DNA of 37,835 bases, from NCBI GenBank assembly GCA_964549655.1, contig CAZJXN010000035.1, forward strand, positions 1-37,835, written 5' to 3'. Under the pieces are notes generated by a model. It saw only the letters and a list, made by a program, of their open reading frames with translations. It searched no databases and had not been told where the DNA came from. This document shows, piece by piece, positions 9,660-18,566 of this stretch. This DNA comes from JADJNW01 sp964549655. Its GTDB lineage: Bacteria; Bacteroidota; Bacteroidia; Chitinophagales; Saprospiraceae. Numbering within the stretch: the first letter of the stretch is position 1; every line of letters starts with the position of its first letter. The translations under genes were made by a program, and so were the position numbers.

Positions 9660-9674
9660 CATTATTATCTATTT

Positions 9675-10802
9675 GTGCGCATTGCTGTCAACGCTCGTTT
9701 TTTATTAAAAGATAAACTCGAAGGAATTGGTTGGTTCACGTATGAAGTGGTGCAGCGATTGACGCAGCGACATCCCGAACACGAATTCATTCTCTTTTTC
9801 GACCGCCTATATCATGCTTCTTTTGTTTTTAATAAAAATGTAATGCCCGTTGTCCTTCCGCCGCCTGCCCGACATCCGCTGCTCTGGTGGTGGTGGTTTG
9901 AAATTTCTATCCCAAAAGCGTTGAAAAAATACAAAGCCGACGTGTTCCTCTCGCCCGACGGCTACTGCTCCCTGCGCACGAAAACGCCTACCGTGATGGT
10001 CACACATGACATCGCGTACGTGCATACACCTGCCTATATGTCCGCGCTCATGTACCGCTATTTCCAGTATTTTGTTCCCAAATTCATGCAACGGGCGGAG
10101 CGCATTGTAACGGTTTCTGAATATTCTAAACAAGATATTTTACAACATTTCAAACTACTACCTGAAAAAGTCACGGTTGCTTATAACGGTTGCCGAACGG
10201 TATTTCAACCCTTACATTCAACAGCAAAAAAGGAGATTCAAACAAAATACGCTGCTGGTCAGGATTATTTTTTTTACGTAGGTGCGGTGCATCCACGCAA
10301 AAATGTACATCGGCTCATTCAAGCATTTGACCAATTTAAAATTCAAACCCAAAGTCCGATAAAACTTCTTATCGGCGGTCGTTTTGCGTGGCAAACGGGC
10401 GAAGTGAAAGACGCATACGAACAAGCGTATTTTAAAAATGATATTCAATTGCTTGGTTATGTGTCGGATGCGGAATTGCCGCTGCTTACCGGCGGTGCGT
10501 TGGCACTAGTGTATGTGTCATTATTTGAAGGATTTGGCGTGCCATTATTGGAAGCCATGAATTGCGACGTGCCGATTATTACTTCCAATGTAACTTCGCT
10601 GCCGGAAGTCGCTGGAGATGCCGCTTTGTTAGTCAATCCTTATGATGTAAATGAAATTGCAAAAGCAATGCAAGCATTACACGAAAATCCGGCTTTGCGC
10701 CAACATTTGATAGCAAAAGGAAAAATTCAAAGGAAAAAATTTACTTGGGAGAAGGCGGCGGATGTCGTTTGGGAAAGCCTCAAAAGCGGCTCGGAGCCGT
10801 AG
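9675..10802 (+). CDS. Glycosyltransferase family 4 (GT4, GT-B fold)
   Basis: A cytoplasmic or membrane-associated retaining glycosyltransferase of 375 residues, likely acting in surface polysaccharide or glycoconjugate assembly. The N-terminal half starts MRIAVNARFL and binds acceptor. The C-terminal half carries YVGAVHPRKNVHRLIQAF and the family's E-x7-E signature (E285 and E293 in EGFGVPLLE), followed by PIITSNVTSLPEVAGDAALLVNP, the nucleotide-sugar site. The start is a GTG at 9675, chosen because MRIAVNARFL matches the usual N-terminus of such enzymes and no ATG is better placed. The donor sugar cannot be predicted. It is not in a polysaccharide cluster here; an exporter-like gene follows 200 bp later. 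Confidence 0.9.
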   Translation: MRIAVNARFLLKDKLEGIGWFTYEVVQRLTQRHPEHEFILFFDRLYHASFVFNKNVMPVVLPPPARHPLLWWWWFEISIPKALKKYKADVFLSPDGYCSLRTKTPTVMVTHDIAYVHTPAYMSALMYRYFQYFVPKFMQRAERIVTVSEYSKQDILQHFKLLPEKVTVAYNGCRTVFQPLHSTAKKEIQTKYAAGQDYFFYVGAVHPRKNVHRLIQAFDQFKIQTQSPIKLLIGGRFAWQTGEVKDAYEQAYFKNDIQLLGYVSDAELPLLTGGALALVYVSLFEGFGVPLLEAMNCDVPIITSNVTSLPEVAGDAALLVNPYDVNEIAKAMQALHENPALRQHLIAKGKIQRKKFTWEKAADVVWESLKSGSEP

Positions 10803-10816
10803 GACGCTTTTGAGGC
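10777..10816 (+). terminator. Perfect 12-bp hairpin overlapping the glycosyltransferase stop codon
   Basis: GCCTCAAAAGCG at 10777-10788 pairs perfectly with CGCTTTTGAGGC at 10805-10816. The left arm encodes the last residues of the glycosyltransferase and the stop lies in the loop, which holds a smaller GGCTC/GAGCC palindrome. No U-tract follows, so it may protect the mRNA 3' end or act as a weak terminator. Confidence 0.45.
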
Positions 10817-11004
10817 ATCTAACCATTTGTGTGCTATATGTCAAATTTTCAATCTTTCTAAACTATAAACTACAATTGCTGGTTAGGACAACGATTTTTC
10901 GTGCTATTTTCTCATAATTTAGAACGGTGTAATGCAGGGGCTGACATCTGGTCCCGCTATCCAAAGGGATTTCGCTGCGCTCAACATCTGACATTTCAAA
11001 AAAT

Positions 11005-13278
11005 ATGAAAATCCGAATTGCAATTCTCGTCCTCTTTGCAGCATTGGCAGTAGCCAGTGGTTACTACGTCACACAACTTAAATTTGCGTTTAACTTTGAA
11101 CAGTTTTTCCCAGAAGGCGACGAAGATTTAGACGCTTTCCGCGAATTTGTGAAGGATTTTGAAACAGATGACAATTTTATGTTGATTGCGGTGAAGCGCG
11201 AAAAAGGTATTTTCGACCAAGCATTTCTACAAAAATTTCACGACTTAACCCTCAAAAGCCGCGACTTACCCCACGTGGTGCAAAGTATTTCCCTTACGAA
11301 ATTTGGCTATCCAATAAAAACGCCTTTTGCGATTACGACCGTTCCGGCTATTCATGTAGATAATCCAGAATTGTACGAAAGTGACCGTACGCGATTGCTG
11401 CAAGACGAGCGATTTGTTCATAATTTAATTTCAGAAGATGGCAAAGCACTCGTGATTTATTTGAAAATGATTGACGGCATTCAACTCCAACAGGCGAAAG
11501 AATTCATGCAGGCGCTGCGCGGATTGTTGAGCAGTTATAATTTTGAAAACTATCATTTCTTGGGTCGCCCCTATTTTCAGACGCAATTGGTAGAAATGGA
11601 AGTGGAAGAAGTGCTGAAATCTTCGATTATTTCCGGCATTTTAGTGACGATTATTTTCTTTTTCATCTTTCGCAAATTTTGGGGCGTTTTCGTCGCGCTG
11701 ATTTCCATTACAATGGGAATGCTGTTATTTATGGGTTTCTTGGGCATCACTGGACGAGAGTTGAGCGCGATGTCTGCCTTGTATCCTATTTTGATGATTA
11801 TCGTTGGCACGTCGGATATTGTGCATTTTATGTCGAAATATGTGGATGAACTTCGTTGGGGAAAGTCGCGCAATGAAGCGATGCGCATCACCATCAAAGA
11901 AATTGGTTTGGCGACATTTGTCACCGCGGCTACCACGGCGGTCGGTTTTGCATCGCTGCTGACGAATAAAGTCATTCCCATTCGGGATTTTGGGATTAAT
12001 GCGGGGATTGGCGTGCTGATTGCGTATTTTACAACGCTGTTTTTTTCTACCACGTTGATGCGTTTTTTTAGGGTCGAACAGTTAACACGTTTCACTAAAG
12101 AGCAAGAGAGTTGGGAGCGGGCGATGTTGTGGCTGCACCAGTTTACGGGTCGAAATCCGCGCAAGATTGCTTGGGTTTCCGTGGCGGCTACAGTGGTTTG
12201 CTTTTTTGGAATGTCTATGATTACGACCAATTATGAAGTACTAAATAACTTGCCAACCAAATCAAAAATTACCGAAGATTTTCTCTTTTTTGAAAAGGAA
12301 ATTTCTGGTTTTCGACCATTAGAATTTGCAGGCTATGTGCAAGGCGATTATAAAGCAGGCGATTTTGAAGTGGTAAAAGAGATTGATAAATTAGAACGTC
12401 ATTTACGGCAATATCCAGATATTCAAGGCATTGGCTCGGTGGCAGCCGTTTACAAAAGCATCAATCAAATGTATGGGAATAATAATCCCGCCGCTTATAA
12501 GTTACCGGAAACGGAAGAGAAATTTGATGAATATCAACGCATTGCTACAAAGATTCCACAATTAAATATGAATGTGCTGGTGAGTAAAGATGGCGACAAA
12601 GCGCGCATCACGTCCCGCATCCGCGACATCGGTGCTGATAGCGTGAAAACCATTGAACAAGGCATTGATAAATGGATGGCTCAAAATATTAATTCCGATA
12701 TTATAAAATTCAACATTACCGGCACGGGTTTAATAATTGATAAAAATGCAAAATATATTCGTAATAATTTATTACAAGGCTTAGCACTTTCCGTCGGAAT
12801 TATTGGTATTATGATGGCGTTGCTGTTTATGAATTGGCGATTTTTGATTATTGCCATGATTCCGAATATCATTCCGTTGTTTATCGCCGGCGCGTTTTTG
12901 GGTTTTACAGGTATAGAATTAGAAGCTGGTATTTCCATTATTTTCAGTATTGTTTTTGGTATTGCGGTGGATGACACGATTCACGTTTTAGGCAAATTCA
13001 AACTCGAACGACAAAAAGGATTGCTCGTGGAAGATGCCTTGCGGGTCACGATGATTGAGACCTGCAAACCGATTGCGTTTACTACGATTATTTTGTTTGC
13101 TGGCTTTCTCGTCATGTTATTTTCGCAGCATCCGCCTAGTTTTAATGCGGGTTGGCTCATCAGTATTACCTTAGCAAATGCGCTTTTGTGTGAAACATTT
13201 TTGATGCCGGTGCTGATAAGGTGGTTGATAAAGGATAGGGCAAAGTCGGAGGTCGCTGAAAAGGAGTTGACAGTATAA
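11005..13278 (+). CDS. RND/MMPL-superfamily exporter with sterol-sensing-type domains
   Basis: A 757-residue inner-membrane protein with the duplicated RND layout. One helix (about 4-24) is followed by a large periplasmic loop, then a bundle of five helices beginning near VLKSSIISGILVTIIFFFIF. A second helix (KIAWVSVAATVVCFFGMSMI) is followed by another loop and a second five-helix bundle. Both bundles carry the family-typical acidic centres (IVGTSDIVHFMSKYVDE in the first, IVFGIAVDDTIHVLGKFKLE in the second), which relay protons. Proteins of this type export lipids, hopanoids or other hydrophobic compounds. No membrane-fusion or outer-membrane partner is adjacent, so a stand-alone lipid or polyene exporter is more likely than a tripartite drug pump. 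Confidence 0.88.
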   Translation: MKIRIAILVLFAALAVASGYYVTQLKFAFNFEQFFPEGDEDLDAFREFVKDFETDDNFMLIAVKREKGIFDQAFLQKFHDLTLKSRDLPHVVQSISLTKFGYPIKTPFAITTVPAIHVDNPELYESDRTRLLQDERFVHNLISEDGKALVIYLKMIDGIQLQQAKEFMQALRGLLSSYNFENYHFLGRPYFQTQLVEMEVEEVLKSSIISGILVTIIFFFIFRKFWGVFVALISITMGMLLFMGFLGITGRELSAMSALYPILMIIVGTSDIVHFMSKYVDELRWGKSRNEAMRITIKEIGLATFVTAATTAVGFASLLTNKVIPIRDFGINAGIGVLIAYFTTLFFSTTLMRFFRVEQLTRFTKEQESWERAMLWLHQFTGRNPRKIAWVSVAATVVCFFGMSMITTNYEVLNNLPTKSKITEDFLFFEKEISGFRPLEFAGYVQGDYKAGDFEVVKEIDKLERHLRQYPDIQGIGSVAAVYKSINQMYGNNNPAAYKLPETEEKFDEYQRIATKIPQLNMNVLVSKDGDKARITSRIRDIGADSVKTIEQGIDKWMAQNINSDIIKFNITGTGLIIDKNAKYIRNNLLQGLALSVGIIGIMMALLFMNWRFLIIAMIPNIIPLFIAGAFLGFTGIELEAGISIIFSIVFGIAVDDTIHVLGKFKLERQKGLLVEDALRVTMIETCKPIAFTTIILFAGFLVMLFSQHPPSFNAGWLISITLANALLCETFLMPVLIRWLIKDRAKSEVAEKELTV

Positions 13279-13307
13279 TAATAAATTATAAATTAAATTG
13301 TATTCAT

Positions 13308-13529
13308 TTACAATATTTTAGCTAGATTTTCGCGTTTAACAATTGTAAAAACTCTTTGAAGTCTCGGCTCCCTTTCATCAGTCCAGCCATAGTGTTGTCT
13401 TCTAAGCATTTCTAATGCAGCAAGCGGTTTCCAAACTGGTTGACTTTGCCAATATTTAAAATCGGTGCCTTGCTGGTCTATTTTTACAATGCAGACAGCC
13501 GTTTTGTCCATTTGGAAAAGCGCTTCCAT
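13308..13529 (-). CDS. Orphan 73-residue protein resembling partners of MNT-type nucleotidyltransferase toxins
   Basis: The reading frame starts 2 bp after the tsaB stop and runs in the same direction, so the two are probably co-translated. The sequence, with MDKTAVCIVKIDQQGTDFKYW, then a W/L/A-rich helix (PLAALEMLRRQHYGW) and a basic end (RLQRVFTIVKREN), matches from memory a family of short proteins that normally sit beside nucleotidyltransferase genes in toxin-antitoxin-like or mobile pairs. That partner is absent here. The frame is probably real because of its exact spacing and compact composition. The family assignment is recollection, and its role next to tsaB is unknown. Confidence 0.65.
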   Translation of the reverse strand: MEALFQMDKTAVCIVKIDQQGTDFKYWQSQPVWKPLAALEMLRRQHYGWTDEREPRLQRVFTIVKRENLAKIL

Positions 13530-13531
13530 TT

Positions 13532-14218
13532 TTACAACCCATTCTTCTTCGGCGTCGTAATATTTGGCGGCTTCAAATAAAAAGGTTCGAAGTAAGCGAG
13601 GTCTGCAAATTGTTCATTTTCAAAGGCTTGTAATGCTAATGCAATTAAATGTTTGGCAGAACACACTACTGAACTGAACTGCGCAAGTGGCGACGTTAAA
13701 ACTACTTTACATTTCTCCGCACCATTACCAGAAAATATAATGGATTGATTATTGTTGAAATATTTGTCAAATGTATTTACTTCAATTTTTAAAGCGTCGG
13801 CTTCCTGAATAACTTTATTGTTTGCCTCAAAAATAGCAGCGTACACTTCCATCCTTCGAGCATCAATCATCGAGCAATAAAGGGCTTCTTTTTTTTCTAA
13901 TCTATAAGTTGCTAACGATAAGGCTTGTAAAGTATCAATCGCAATTAGTGGCTTGTCCAGCGCATAGCAAATGCCTTTTGCGGTGGAAATGCCAATGCGG
14001 AGCGAAGTGTAAGAACCCGGTCCGCGACTCACGGCTACGGCATCCAATTGTTGTAAAGAAAGATTTGCCCTTTGCAAACAGGCTTCAATGAGTAAGGTGA
14101 TTTTAGAAGCATGATCGGAAAACTGTGTAATTTCTTCTAATGCAAGTAGTGTCTCGTTTTGGCTGATGCCAATGGAGCAAACGTCGGTGGTAGTTTCGAT
14201 GTGGAGGATGATTGGCAA
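13532..14218 (-). CDS. tsaB: tRNA threonylcarbamoyladenosine biosynthesis protein TsaB
   Basis: TsaB is the inactive ASKHA-fold scaffold that with TsaD and TsaE forms the complex transferring threonylcarbamoyl to A37 of ANN-decoding tRNAs. The 228-residue protein opens with the family's ILHIETTTDVCSIGIS, followed by FSDHASKITLLIEACL and the diagnostic SRGPGSYTSLRIGISTAKGICYAL. The C-terminal part is more variable and ends with a patch (ADLAYFEPFYLKPPNIT) typical of bacterial TsaB. It lies 86 bp downstream of the VWA gene and 2 bp upstream of the 73-residue orphan. The tsaD and tsaE genes are not in the window. Confidence 0.95.
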   Translation of the reverse strand: MPIILHIETTTDVCSIGISQNETLLALEEITQFSDHASKITLLIEACLQRANLSLQQLDAVAVSRGPGSYTSLRIGISTAKGICYALDKPLIAIDTLQALSLATYRLEKKEALYCSMIDARRMEVYAAIFEANNKVIQEADALKIEVNTFDKYFNNNQSIIFSGNGAEKCKVVLTSPLAQFSSVVCSAKHLIALALQAFENEQFADLAYFEPFYLKPPNITTPKKNGL

Positions 14219-14304
14219 ATAGTGGCTTTTATATAAATTTTTCCCAAAAATACATTTTTCTAACTACAGAGGGCGCGGAGATTTTCGCAAAGGGCGCAAA
14301 GATG

Positions 14305-15438
14305 TTAATTTTTTATTGAAATATTATTCCGTGCCGACCATTCTCGCAGGTCATTTTTATTGATAGCGGCTGCCATGAGGTCAGGAAAAAGTTGGGGGGT
14401 ACAAGCAAATGCGGGAATGTCGAGCAGTGCCATTTGCTCGGCGATGTCGCGGTTGTAGCTCGGCGCGCCGTCGTCGTTGAGCGCAAGCAAGGTGATAAAT
14501 TGTACACCAGCGGCTTTTATAGATGCTGTTTTTTGCAACATTCCAACCGGATTTCCACCTTCAAATAAATCGCTGATTAGAACTAAAATGGTATCAGCAG
14601 GACGCTGAATAAGGGACTGCGTGTAGCCGAGTGCTTTGTCAATATCCGTACCGCCGCCGAGTTGCGCTGCAAAGAGTAAATCTACTGGGTCATTCAACAT
14701 TTCTGTTAAATCTACCACGCTGGTGTCGAAAACCACTAAATTCGTCCGAATACTTTTTAACGATGCCATAATCGAACCCAAAATCGCCGCGCACACCACG
14801 GACGTACTCATAGACCCACTCTGGTCAATCAACAAAATCACATTTTTCAAATGCTGCCCTTTACGACCGAATCCGACGAGCCGTTCGGGTATAATTGTCT
14901 GATAGTCCGGCTGGTAGTGTTTAAGATTTTTTCGAATGGTTTGATGCCAATTGATTTCGTTGTGCTTTGGGTGGTAATTTCGGACGGCGCGATGCAGACT
15001 TCCCTGAATGGCTTGCTGCATCGGCTGGCGCAGCTTTTTTTCGAGTTCTTCTACGACTTGGCGCACGACTTTGCGAGCGGTTTCGCGGGTTTGTTCGGGC
15101 AAGATTTGGTTCAAACTGAGAATAGTGGCAGCTAAATCTATATCGGGTACAATGGTTTCTAACAATTCAGGTTCGAGGAGCATTCGTTTCAAACCGAGTC
15201 GTTCGAGTGCATCTTTTTGTAAGAGTTGGACGATGGAAGTCGGAAAATATTGTCGGATATCTTTGAGCCAGCGATTAATGCGAGGGGAGGAATTGCCTAA
15301 GCCGCTTTTACGTTCTTCATTATAAAGTAAATCCAGCGCAGCATCCATTCCTTGCTGCATTTGGCTAAGTTGAACAGCATCGTCCGGATCAGCAGGGCGC
15401 CCCAAGATGAGGCGCCATTTCAACACTGTTTCTTCCAT
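14305..15438 (-). CDS. VWA-domain protein of the CoxE-like type
   Basis: The protein is 377 residues when started at the ATG at 15438. The frame is open to 15495, but that would overlap the GlsB-like gene, whose stop is one base upstream of this ATG. The N-terminal ~190 residues are helical and charged; the C-terminal half is a von Willebrand A fold with an intact metal-ion site (D205, S207, S209 in LLIDQSGSMS, and T264 in GGGTDID). Relatives usually stand beside a MoxR AAA+ ATPase and SWIM-domain proteins, and are thought to help assemble or remodel metal centres or complexes. Here none of these is present, and the gene is coupled instead to a small membrane protein. Confidence 0.85.
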   Translation of the reverse strand: MEETVLKWRLILGRPADPDDAVQLSQMQQGMDAALDLLYNEERKSGLGNSSPRINRWLKDIRQYFPTSIVQLLQKDALERLGLKRMLLEPELLETIVPDIDLAATILSLNQILPEQTRETARKVVRQVVEELEKKLRQPMQQAIQGSLHRAVRNYHPKHNEINWHQTIRKNLKHYQPDYQTIIPERLVGFGRKGQHLKNVILLIDQSGSMSTSVVCAAILGSIMASLKSIRTNLVVFDTSVVDLTEMLNDPVDLLFAAQLGGGTDIDKALGYTQSLIQRPADTILVLISDLFEGGNPVGMLQKTASIKAAGVQFITLLALNDDGAPSYNRDIAEQMALLDIPAFACTPQLFPDLMAAAINKNDLREWSARNNISIKN

Positions 15439-15439
15439 G

Positions 15440-15694
15440 TTATACGGCTCGACCTCTTCGGAATAGTCCGATGACGAAAAGCAATACAACGGCACCGATA
15501 ACTGCGGTTAGAATGTAGCTGACGGTAGGATTACCAGTTTTGATGGTACTTCCTAACAACCAGCCTCCGAGTAAGCCGCCAACAATACCAACTATGATAT
15601 TGCCAAGTATACCAAAGCCATAGCCTTTCACAATGACACCAGCGAGCCAGCCTGCAATGGCACCAACGATGAGAGAATAAAGTAGTCCATCCAT
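15440..15694 (-). CDS. GlsB/YeaQ/YmgE-family stress-related small membrane protein, copy 1
   Basis: An 84-residue protein with three hydrophobic glycine-rich segments (IVGAIAGWLAGVIVKGYGFGILGNIIVGIVGGLLGGWLLG, then YILTAVIGAVVLLFVIGLF), the family's layout, and a basic tail RRGRAV. Such proteins are induced under osmotic, acid or envelope stress in several bacteria; the molecular role is unclear. It is a paralogue of the gene at 15920-16198, differing mainly in the short loop after LLG. Its stop is separated from the ATG of the VWA gene by one base, indicating translational coupling. Confidence 0.92.
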   Translation of the reverse strand: MDGLLYSLIVGAIAGWLAGVIVKGYGFGILGNIIVGIVGGLLGGWLLGSTIKTGNPTVSYILTAVIGAVVLLFVIGLFRRGRAV

Positions 15695-15865
15695 GTTAAA
15701 GTGGTTTTGTTTTGTTTAAGTGCAATTTAGACAAGTTTTATAAATTACTCAAATGTTTGGTCGAATAATTCATTCTTAAAACAATATATTTTAACGCATC
15801 TGCTCCATAAAACAGTCAAAATTTGGTATTATAAAAAAATAGTTTATAAAAATTCTTTTTAACGA

Positions 15866-15896
15866 CAAATGGCACCTCTTCTTGAGATGCCATTTG
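15866..15896 (-). terminator. Hairpin after the upstream GlsB-like gene
   Basis: CAAATGGCA pairs with TGCCATTTG (9 bp), with an inner CTC/GAG pair around a TTCTT loop. On the minus strand it follows the stop of the 92-residue gene by about 24 bp and is followed by a T-rich but interrupted stretch. It probably ends or attenuates transcription between the two paralogues. Confidence 0.65.
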
Positions 15897-15919
15897 CACG
15901 ATATCCATTTCATTGTAAG

Positions 15920-16198
15920 TTACCGTACAACTCTGCTTCTGTTAAACAAACCTGCGATAAACAGTAATACGACTGCGCCAATCAATGCAGTAAGGATATA
16001 GTTGAGCGTGCCACTACCTGTCGAAGGCGTACCAGTACCCAACACAGGACCTAATAGCCAACCACCTAACAAACCACCGACAATACCAATGATGATATTA
16101 CCTACTAAACCAAAGCCGTAGCCTTTTACGATGACACCAGCTAACCAGCCGGCAACTGCTCCTACGATAAGGAACCAAATCAATGATGAACCATCCAT
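15920..16198 (-). CDS. GlsB/YeaQ/YmgE-family stress-related small membrane protein, copy 2
   Basis: A 92-residue paralogue of the gene at 15440-15694. The first 40 residues after MDGSSLIWFL are nearly identical (AGWLAGVIVKGYGFG, NIIIGIVGGLLGGWLLG). A longer GTGTPSTGSGT loop replaces the shorter one before the last helix and the basic end NRSRVVR. Tandem copies with a hairpin between them suggest a local duplication whose upstream copy has its own transcription unit, while the downstream copy became coupled to the VWA gene. Confidence 0.92.
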   Translation of the reverse strand: MDGSSLIWFLIVGAVAGWLAGVIVKGYGFGLVGNIIIGIVGGLLGGWLLGPVLGTGTPSTGSGTLNYILTALIGAVVLLFIAGLFNRSRVVR

Positions 16199-16343
16199 AG
16201 TTTTTAATTTTGTTTTTTAGAGAATAAGGGAAATATGAGTGCGAAATTTAGTCATCCGCAAAACTTAATTTTATATGTTTTTCTGGGCTTTATTATTGAA
16301 ACGAATGAAGGTAGTTGATGTTCAATTTTAAAAAGTATAAAAA

Positions 16344-16373
16344 AAAGCGTAAAGTGATGAGACCTTACGCTTT
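16344..16373 (-). terminator. Intrinsic terminator of the PhoD-like gene
   Basis: AAAGCGTAA at 16344-16352 pairs with TTACGCTTT at 16365-16373 (9 bp, 12-base loop). On the minus strand the stem is followed directly by a run of T, the standard form of a Rho-independent terminator, about 40 bp after the stop of the phosphatase gene. Confidence 0.85.
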
Positions 16374-16413
16374 CTTATAAATTGCAGTAAAAAAATAGAA
16401 TCAGTATTTTATT

Positions 16414-18471
16414 TTATTTTGATAACACAACTTTCGCCGTGTAAACCGTTTCGTCTATTTGAATTTTGTAAACGTAAGTACCTTGTGCCAAGCCATTTGC
16501 GTTTAATTGCAAAGTAAAAATACCCGGTTGCATCCGCTGATTTAGCAAAGTGCGCACCAATTTTCCAGTCACATCATACAAACCCACGTTCATCTGCGCC
16601 GTTTCCGAAAGGGAATAATGCAGCGTATTGACTTGATTAAATGGATTTGGATACAAACCTAAAAGGGCAAATTTTTGCGCTTTCGTTGCGCTGTTTACAC
16701 GCGTGGTCATCAGTGGCGCGTTGGGAGCTGGTTGGTCTTGCGTCGCTTTTGGAGCACTGGCGGCCGCGGATTTGCGCAAGTGGTTTTCATCCTTTTTAGA
16801 ATGGAAAGCAGCAGCAAATGTTTCGGGCTGTGCAGGTGTCAAAATCGGCGCGAAATACCAATTTGCCTGCGCGCTGTCTGGCTTCACATCCAAAATATAG
16901 TAGCCGTGCTGAATCAGGTCATTGTACTTCATGTGCGGATTCGGATTTCCCAAATTAATACTCGGAAACGGCCTGATTGGCTTATTTATTTGTGCTTGAA
17001 AGCCTTGCGCAGCGGCGAGTCCGACATTCTCATCAAAATTAGCAGACGTGATACTGGGCGTTACAAATTCAACTGCAACAGAACCTGCACCCGTCGTATC
17101 GTTGTAAGTAGGAGAAGGGGAATAAAGCGGCGCTCTGCCAACAACGGGTAAAGTTTGAAACGACAAATTCACTGGTTTATCTGCCACATCATAAGCGAAC
17201 GAAGCGTGTACATCCCCAGTGAGAATCACCACGTTATTAATATTATTTGTTTTAATATAATTTATGACTTGCGTACGTTCCGCCGGATAGCCATCCCAAA
17301 AATCAAGAAAGGTACTTTCCAATCCATCAAACGTAAAAGTACTCTGTCCCAGTGCTGCCCAACCGACGTTGAACTCCGAGAACGTCACTTGTTGCCCTAC
17401 CAATTTCCACCGTGCGGAAGAATTTTTTAATTGATTGAAAAACCAAGTTTTTTGCTCGGCTCCCAGAATCGTTCGGCTCGTATCTTGTAATCTTGGGTCA
17501 TTGACATTTGTTACTTGCAACTCTCTACCTTTCAGACGTGTATCTAATAAAATTAAATCTAATAAATTCCCATATTTAATCGTGCGATACACTTCCTGCT
17601 GATTGTTATCTCGAATTGGAAGCCATTCAAAATACACTTGTTTGGCAATTGCTTTGCGAGTCGCCCAGCTACCTTCCGTGCTATCCGTGTGATTTTCAGC
17701 GCCGTCTTTGTAAGAATTGTTGGCACTTTCGTGGTCGTCCCACACCGTGATGAATGCGTGCTGCTGATGCGCCCGCACAAGATTCGTATCCAAGCGATAG
17801 GTTGAATAGCGGGTGCGATAATCTGCCAGTGTCACAATTTCTGTTTTCGGTTCTAAAGGTCGCGCTTTAATTACGCCCGTATCACCATAACGTCCCTCGC
17901 CATATTCATAAATATAATCGCCGAGGTGAATCACTGCATCCAAATCATTTCGAGCCGCCAAGTGGCGATAATTTGTAAAATAACCTGCCTGATAATTGCT
18001 ACAAGAAACCACGCCAAATTTCAAGTGATTTGCTTGTGTGCCAGTTGGTGTGGTTTTGGTTTTGCCAACCAGCGAGTTTTTGTTGTAAGCGTTGAACACG
18101 TAATAATACGTCTTGCCCGCTTCCAAACCTGCAACGTCCACTTTTACCGTGTAATCTCGGCTGCTATTCGTCGTGAACGTGCCGGATTTTACCACATTGC
18201 TAAATCTCGTATCGGTCGCTACACGCCAAGTGACTTGTACCGGCGAGCCGTCTTGGGTCTCCGGCGTGACACGCGTCCAGATGATAACGCGGTCTTCCAG
18301 GGGGTCGCCAGAAGCTACGCCGTGAAAAAAGGGTGCCCATTCTGGATTGAACGTAGACGGGTCGTTTCGGAAACTAACGCGGTCGTTGTGCAGCAGCGTC
18401 GTGCCGTTCTGTTGTGCTTGTAAAACGTTGTTTACCAATGCAAATAAGAAGAGTAATTGAATAATTTTCAT
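16414..18471 (-). CDS. PhoD-like alkaline phosphatase/phosphodiesterase exported by T9SS
   Basis: A 685-residue secreted metalloenzyme that would release phosphate from organic phosphoesters. A Sec signal peptide (MKIIQLLFLFALVNNVLQAQ) is followed by the PhoD N-terminal beta domain (WAPFFHGVASGDPLEDRVIIWTRVTPE) and a fibronectin-like segment ending YYYVFNAY. The catalytic domain then carries the metal-binding motifs FGVVSCSNYQ, HLGDYIYEYG, VWDDHESANNSY and ILTGDVHAS. The last ~80 residues are a T9SS type A sorting domain (LGLYPNPFNQVNTLHYSL, GLYDVTGKLVRTLL, QGTYVYKIQ, VVLSK), so the protein should cross the outer membrane and be surface-attached or released. It is a single-gene unit closed by a strong terminator. 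Confidence 0.95.
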   Translation of the reverse strand: MKIIQLLFLFALVNNVLQAQQNGTTLLHNDRVSFRNDPSTFNPEWAPFFHGVASGDPLEDRVIIWTRVTPETQDGSPVQVTWRVATDTRFSNVVKSGTFTTNSSRDYTVKVDVAGLEAGKTYYYVFNAYNKNSLVGKTKTTPTGTQANHLKFGVVSCSNYQAGYFTNYRHLAARNDLDAVIHLGDYIYEYGEGRYGDTGVIKARPLEPKTEIVTLADYRTRYSTYRLDTNLVRAHQQHAFITVWDDHESANNSYKDGAENHTDSTEGSWATRKAIAKQVYFEWLPIRDNNQQEVYRTIKYGNLLDLILLDTRLKGRELQVTNVNDPRLQDTSRTILGAEQKTWFFNQLKNSSARWKLVGQQVTFSEFNVGWAALGQSTFTFDGLESTFLDFWDGYPAERTQVINYIKTNNINNVVILTGDVHASFAYDVADKPVNLSFQTLPVVGRAPLYSPSPTYNDTTGAGSVAVEFVTPSITSANFDENVGLAAAQGFQAQINKPIRPFPSINLGNPNPHMKYNDLIQHGYYILDVKPDSAQANWYFAPILTPAQPETFAAAFHSKKDENHLRKSAAASAPKATQDQPAPNAPLMTTRVNSATKAQKFALLGLYPNPFNQVNTLHYSLSETAQMNVGLYDVTGKLVRTLLNQRMQPGIFTLQLNANGLAQGTYVYKIQIDETVYTAKVVLSK

Positions 18472-18566
18472 AGTCAGGAATTTTGGATTTTGCTTTTTAC
18501 AAAAGAACCCGAAACGTGTGAATTGGGTGTAAAATTGGTGTTAAGTTTTAATAAACTACTTCCAGT
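18472..18566. other. Spacer upstream of the PhoD-like gene
   Basis: This part and the array that follows make up a 314-bp gene-free stretch between the phosphatase start and the GNAT stop. It should contain the phosphatase promoter on the minus strand. I see no gene or clear promoter match. Confidence 0.4.
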
